A DNA stretch of 64,000 nucleotides from Epiperipatus broadwayi (lineage: Eukaryota > Onychophora > Udeonychophora > Euonychophora > Peripatidae): assembly GCA_028023455.1 (NCBI GenBank), contig JAQFVV010006221.1, positions 9,405,011-9,469,010 of the forward strand, read 5' to 3'. A program made the position numbers and the translations under genes. Shown piece after piece: positions 60,561-64,000 of this stretch. The notes below the pieces were generated by a model, which saw nothing but the letters and a program-made list of their open reading frames with translations, did not search any database and was not told the DNA's origin. Positions within the stretch are counted from its first letter, which is position 1, and each line of letters starts with the position of its first letter.

Positions 60561-61515
60561 GAATGTGCTCTTAAGTGCAAAAAGGTTAAAGTGAAAAAAG
60601 CAATGAAAGAAAAGAACTATTCATAAACTTAATCAAGATTATACTGCTCAATGTAAAAATTACTTTCTAATAAGTAAATAGTTTTCTGGCAGTATGGTTT
60701 TTCATCATCATAATAGTTAACCACTGCCTATCATAATAGTATCAGATATTCTACAAGTGCTAGTAAAATATAAATTTTAATGAGTTTTCATAAAATAATA
60801 AGATGTTATATTATTAAAGTGCACAACATTTCTATTTATTTATTTAAAATGTTATTATTACTATTTTTTAAATTTCAAGCAATTCATAAAATACCAATAA
60901 AATAAATGAAGCTGGTATCTTAGACTTGTTTTATTATTTTACAATGAAACTTATTCTAAAATATCACTATGTCAAAATTACATTTACATTTATCGTTATT
61001 AAGATAGGCATCTAATATTATTTTGTATTTTTTATTTTTAAGCAAACAGATATTAATAATTCATTTTTCAAATAACAATTCGCTTGGAATTAGGCAAAAA
61101 AAAAAAAAAAAGAGAATATATTATTAAACAGAGAAAGAAAAAACAAATAAACATAAATTATTGTTTTGTTGCTTAATATATATTCTTAAAAATATTAAAT
61201 AAATATTTAAGTTTTTTTATCAATATACTGCAAAATAATTTTCTTTTCAATAATATATTTTTCGATATTTTCTTTTGCTAAGTAATGAAGGTTTTACAAA
61301 TAGCAAATCTTATATACAACAATTGTATTAAAATGGATAAGTTAGTAATATTATTAATAATAAAGAACATATGAAAAGTGGATCAAGAAAAGCGTAATGA
61401 ATAATATAATAAAAAATAGTGACGTGCGTAATAAAGCCAAATATTGTATTTAATGTAATAGTAATTGATAACAAATGGATGTTAATGAATGAAACTATTA
61501 TTACATAATTATATA
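60561..61515. other. AT-rich spacer
   Basis: No gene recognised. Confidence 0.5.
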
Positions 61516-61612
61516 AAAACAAGCTTTAGTGGTCTAGTGGTTAGCATAGCTGCCTTCCAAGCAGTTGTTCCGGGTTCGCTTCCCAGCTGGCACTTTGACA
61601 TATGAAAAAAAA
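61516..61612 (+). mobile_element. tRNA-derived SINE, Gly(TCC)-like
   Basis: AGTGGTCTAGTGGTTAGCAT (A box), anticodon arm GCTGCCTTCCAAGCAGT (anticodon TCC), CCGGGTTCGCTTCCCAGC (B box), CACTTTGACATATG and A-tail. The central part is very close to animal tRNA-Gly(TCC), but the acceptor stem does not pair and an A-tail with the family's TGACATATG signature follows, so it is a retroposed SINE rather than a gene. Confidence 0.8.
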
Positions 61613-62431
61613 AAGACTATATACTAAAAATATATGAGACATATGATTATCATGATGTCTTAACCACTTTTCTCATTTTATATTAAATACAAAATGCACT
61701 CAGCCTATGTAAAAGCCATCTTTTTTTGTTTGTTTTAACAATTTTTTTTGAAGATTTAATGTAAATAAAACAAAAGATTTTAATATTGTAGAAATAAATG
61801 TGAGAATAAAGGTTGTATTAATGTGAAATTAACACAATTTACACAATATCAAACTACTCGACTTCAATTATATACTAATCAAAACTAAACATCACATGAT
61901 CACTGAGTGGTACTACTGTATGGAGAGTTTTACCTGTTTAATAACTAAGCAAAACTAAATGTAAATATGATACTATAGTATCTATTAATTTCTCTCACTA
62001 AATATTACCTTTCAAACATGTATTTATGTCCTGTAATTACATTTTCTTCATGATTTAAATACTATACCTATTCAGTTCTGTACTGTAGTTAAAAGCACAT
62101 GTGCTGATTTTTTTCCAAGTGTTTTTTATTAATGGCAGAATTACTTTCTTCGCATAAAATATGTTTCCTAATAAAATTTATGGATTATTAAATTTAAAGG
62201 GTGGAGGTACTTCTTTTACATGAAATGCTTGTAATGTAAATTATGGTTTAGTTAGGTATAGTTATTTACTATTCAACACTGTCAAATTTATCATTTTTGT
62301 AATTTGTTAAAGCAACTAATTAAAAAAAGGTAATTTGATAAAGCAACTAATTAAACAGAATTGTGGACAACATTCAGATAACAGACAAAATAGGGATTTT
62401 ATATAAGTGATTTATCATATTTTATACTTTT
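61613..62431. other. AT-rich spacer with a PLE-end fragment
   Basis: CTGAGTGGTACTACTGTATG and GAGAGTTTTACCTGTTTAAT (61902-61943) match the terminal sequence of the HHR elements at 15.8-17.1 kb. No gene recognised. Confidence 0.55.
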
Positions 62432-62525
62432 TTTTCCATATGTCAAATGCATTGAGCAGGAAGTGAACCTGGGACAGCTGCTTGGAAGGCAGCTGTGTTA
62501 ACCACTAAGCCACCAACACTTCAGC
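62432..62525 (-). mobile_element. tRNA-derived SINE, Gly(TCC)-like
   Basis: Minus strand: GTGTTGGTGGCTTAGTGG (A box), anticodon loop CTTCCAA (TCC), CCCAGGTTCACTTCCTGC (B box), CAATGCATTTGACATATGG then A-tail. Same family signature as the 61.5-kb copy, opposite orientation. Acceptor TGTTGG/CAATGC half-pairs. Confidence 0.8.
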
Positions 62526-64000
62526 AAAAGTGACAAAATTAAAATACCTCTGCACTTTATTGCCTTAACAATAAAACTTTTATAAATCTCTCCAATTTTA
62601 TTTGAAAATTTTTAAAGTAAAAATAGAATGAATAATTGTTATTAAAATATAGAGTAAATTCAGTCATTCAGTGGCAAGATATTATATTTAATAAATTATT
62701 AGTTTACAGAGTTTAAACTTAATGAAGAAAAAAGAAGATATTAGAATTCACCTTCTATAATTTTAATTTATCATGATTGGCTGGAGTTTGATCTAAAAAA
62801 CTGTTAATTTGCTATAAATAAATAATCAGTACTCTTTTGTTTAAAAAAAATTGCAAACAGAATCTTGTAATAGAAATTCTTTTTGAAAAAAAGAAAAAAA
62901 GAAAACTAAAATGGCTTTCATTTCCTTAAAATTAAATGATGGATTTATTCAGGATACAAATTGAAGCTTCAATTTTTAATTAAAAAATATAAATATACAG
63001 ATAACTATTTAAAAAGGTAAAATAATGAGGTGATGTATATTTTTTCAAAAAAGGTCAATAGGTTTGAAGCATTTGAACTCCAAAATGCAGCTTTAAGATA
63101 TTCATGAATTATCTATGCATTTAAACCTCATACTAATGTTGATAATAGTATATATATATAATTAATAATTTATTTACTAATGTTTTAAATTTAATTGCTG
63201 AAAGAATAAAAAAATGTTCTAATGTGTTAATTATTGTAATTTCATAATATAAATCTTTTTCTTTTGTATTGTTTTATTATTTTTATATTCTTTGAAATTT
63301 TTAATTTTATATGATTCCAATGTTTAACCTTTTTTTTTAATATTTAGGTCATTCTCAAGAGTTTTCTTATAATATCAAGCGATATAAATATAATAAACAA
63401 AATACACTAGAATAACTCTACAAAATTAAAAATGCCTATATGAAATTAAAAAATTATTTCTTTGCTATAGCAAGCTTACAGCTTCTTCCACCATCTTGAG
63501 TAGCAATACAACATTAATATTTATATCTCATTAAACTCACTCAGCAGTAACATTCTCATGCGAATGGCCAATTTCCATAAATTGTGAATACTCACACAAT
63601 TACACTGTTTATTATATATATATAATTAAACATTTGTGATATAACATATAGAAGATATAGGATTATAACAGTCTGCATCCACACATATGTCGAAGAGACG
63701 ATTTTCATAATTAAAAATGGTTTGTCATTGGAAGCAATTTTTTATTATTAATATCAATGTTATATCAACATTTCAACTGTTTCAACACCAATACTTGTTA
63801 TTGACCAGATTACATAAACGTTTGGCACAGATTCTGAAAATAGAAAATTGTCCAGCTTAATTTGTAAAATTCATCTTCAAAATCTAATTTTCATTACATC
63901 AGCTATGGAATGCAAATAATATTATTGCCTAATAAATTAGTCAGAAACAAATTAAAAGTAATATATGGATCATTATATTTTTTCACACAGTCAGCCTTTT
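62526..64000. other. AT-rich sequence to the window end
   Basis: No gene, repeat or RNA recognised. Confidence 0.5.

Noticed and set aside
61516-61612. Genuine tRNA-Gly(TCC) gene
   Set aside because: The anticodon arm is excellent but the acceptor stem does not pair and the family's tail plus A-run follows directly.

Overview
This window looks like intergenic or intronic DNA from an invertebrate animal. It is strongly AT-rich, and I recognise no host protein-coding gene, no rRNA gene, no operon and no CRISPR array. The repeat repertoire is metazoan: a Ty3/gypsy LTR retrotransposon, RTE-type and other LINE relics, Penelope-like elements (PLEs), a ZBED-type hAT transposon, tRNA-derived SINEs and hammerhead-ribozyme (HHR) elements. 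The phylum cannot be fixed from this sequence; an arthropod, mollusc or flatworm are all possible.

Layout. 1-7216: a decayed gypsy element, its 5' LTR cut by the window edge, gag-protease-RT-RNase H-integrase remnants in order, and a complete 3' LTR. 8985-13905: two direct copies of a ~1.8-kb AT-rich segment with a conserved TATA-like motif, separated by a direct-plus-inverted repeat; the second copy carries a precisely inserted 188-bp HHR SINE. 14975-17560: an antisense RTE LINE broken by two insertions of an HHR-bearing element. 18866-23660: a second HHR SINE, RTE pieces, a PLE fragment inside RTE, a nearly identical direct-plus-inverted repeat in an ATT microsatellite, and another HHR element. 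24300-28690: five tRNA-derived SINEs and a LINE tail with a zinc knuckle. 28740-30480: an RTE reverse transcriptase relic. 31019-33315: a non-autonomous DNA transposon with 30-bp terminal inverted repeats and an 8-bp target duplication. 34268-36585: a PLE with inverted terminal repeats. 38081-40711: an almost complete hAT element. 41-49 kb: sparse AT-rich DNA with palindromes, a minisatellite and a ~317-bp pure ATT array. 49778-50655: a palindrome with one HHR in each arm. 53785-58880: two LINE relics and a complex tandem/inverted array. 59-64 kb: mostly featureless, with two tRNA-Gly-like SINEs and a hAT end.

The main result is two classes of self-cleaving hammerhead ribozyme. One is a SINE-type HHR with full stems (two copies, with a compensatory stem I pair). 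The other is a PLE-type minimal HHR (six copies, several as head-to-head pairs). Beside them is a recurrent architecture: non-coding units of about 337, 356 and 362-365 bp, each a partial tandem dimer plus an inverted copy. At two loci the inverted copy reads through the unit-unit junction, which points to a multimeric or circular intermediate.

No gene here appears able to make a full-length product. The elements interact only through nesting: RTE relics are the oldest layer, PLE and HHR elements lie inside them, and the HHR SINE at 12.1 kb is younger than the duplication that contains it.
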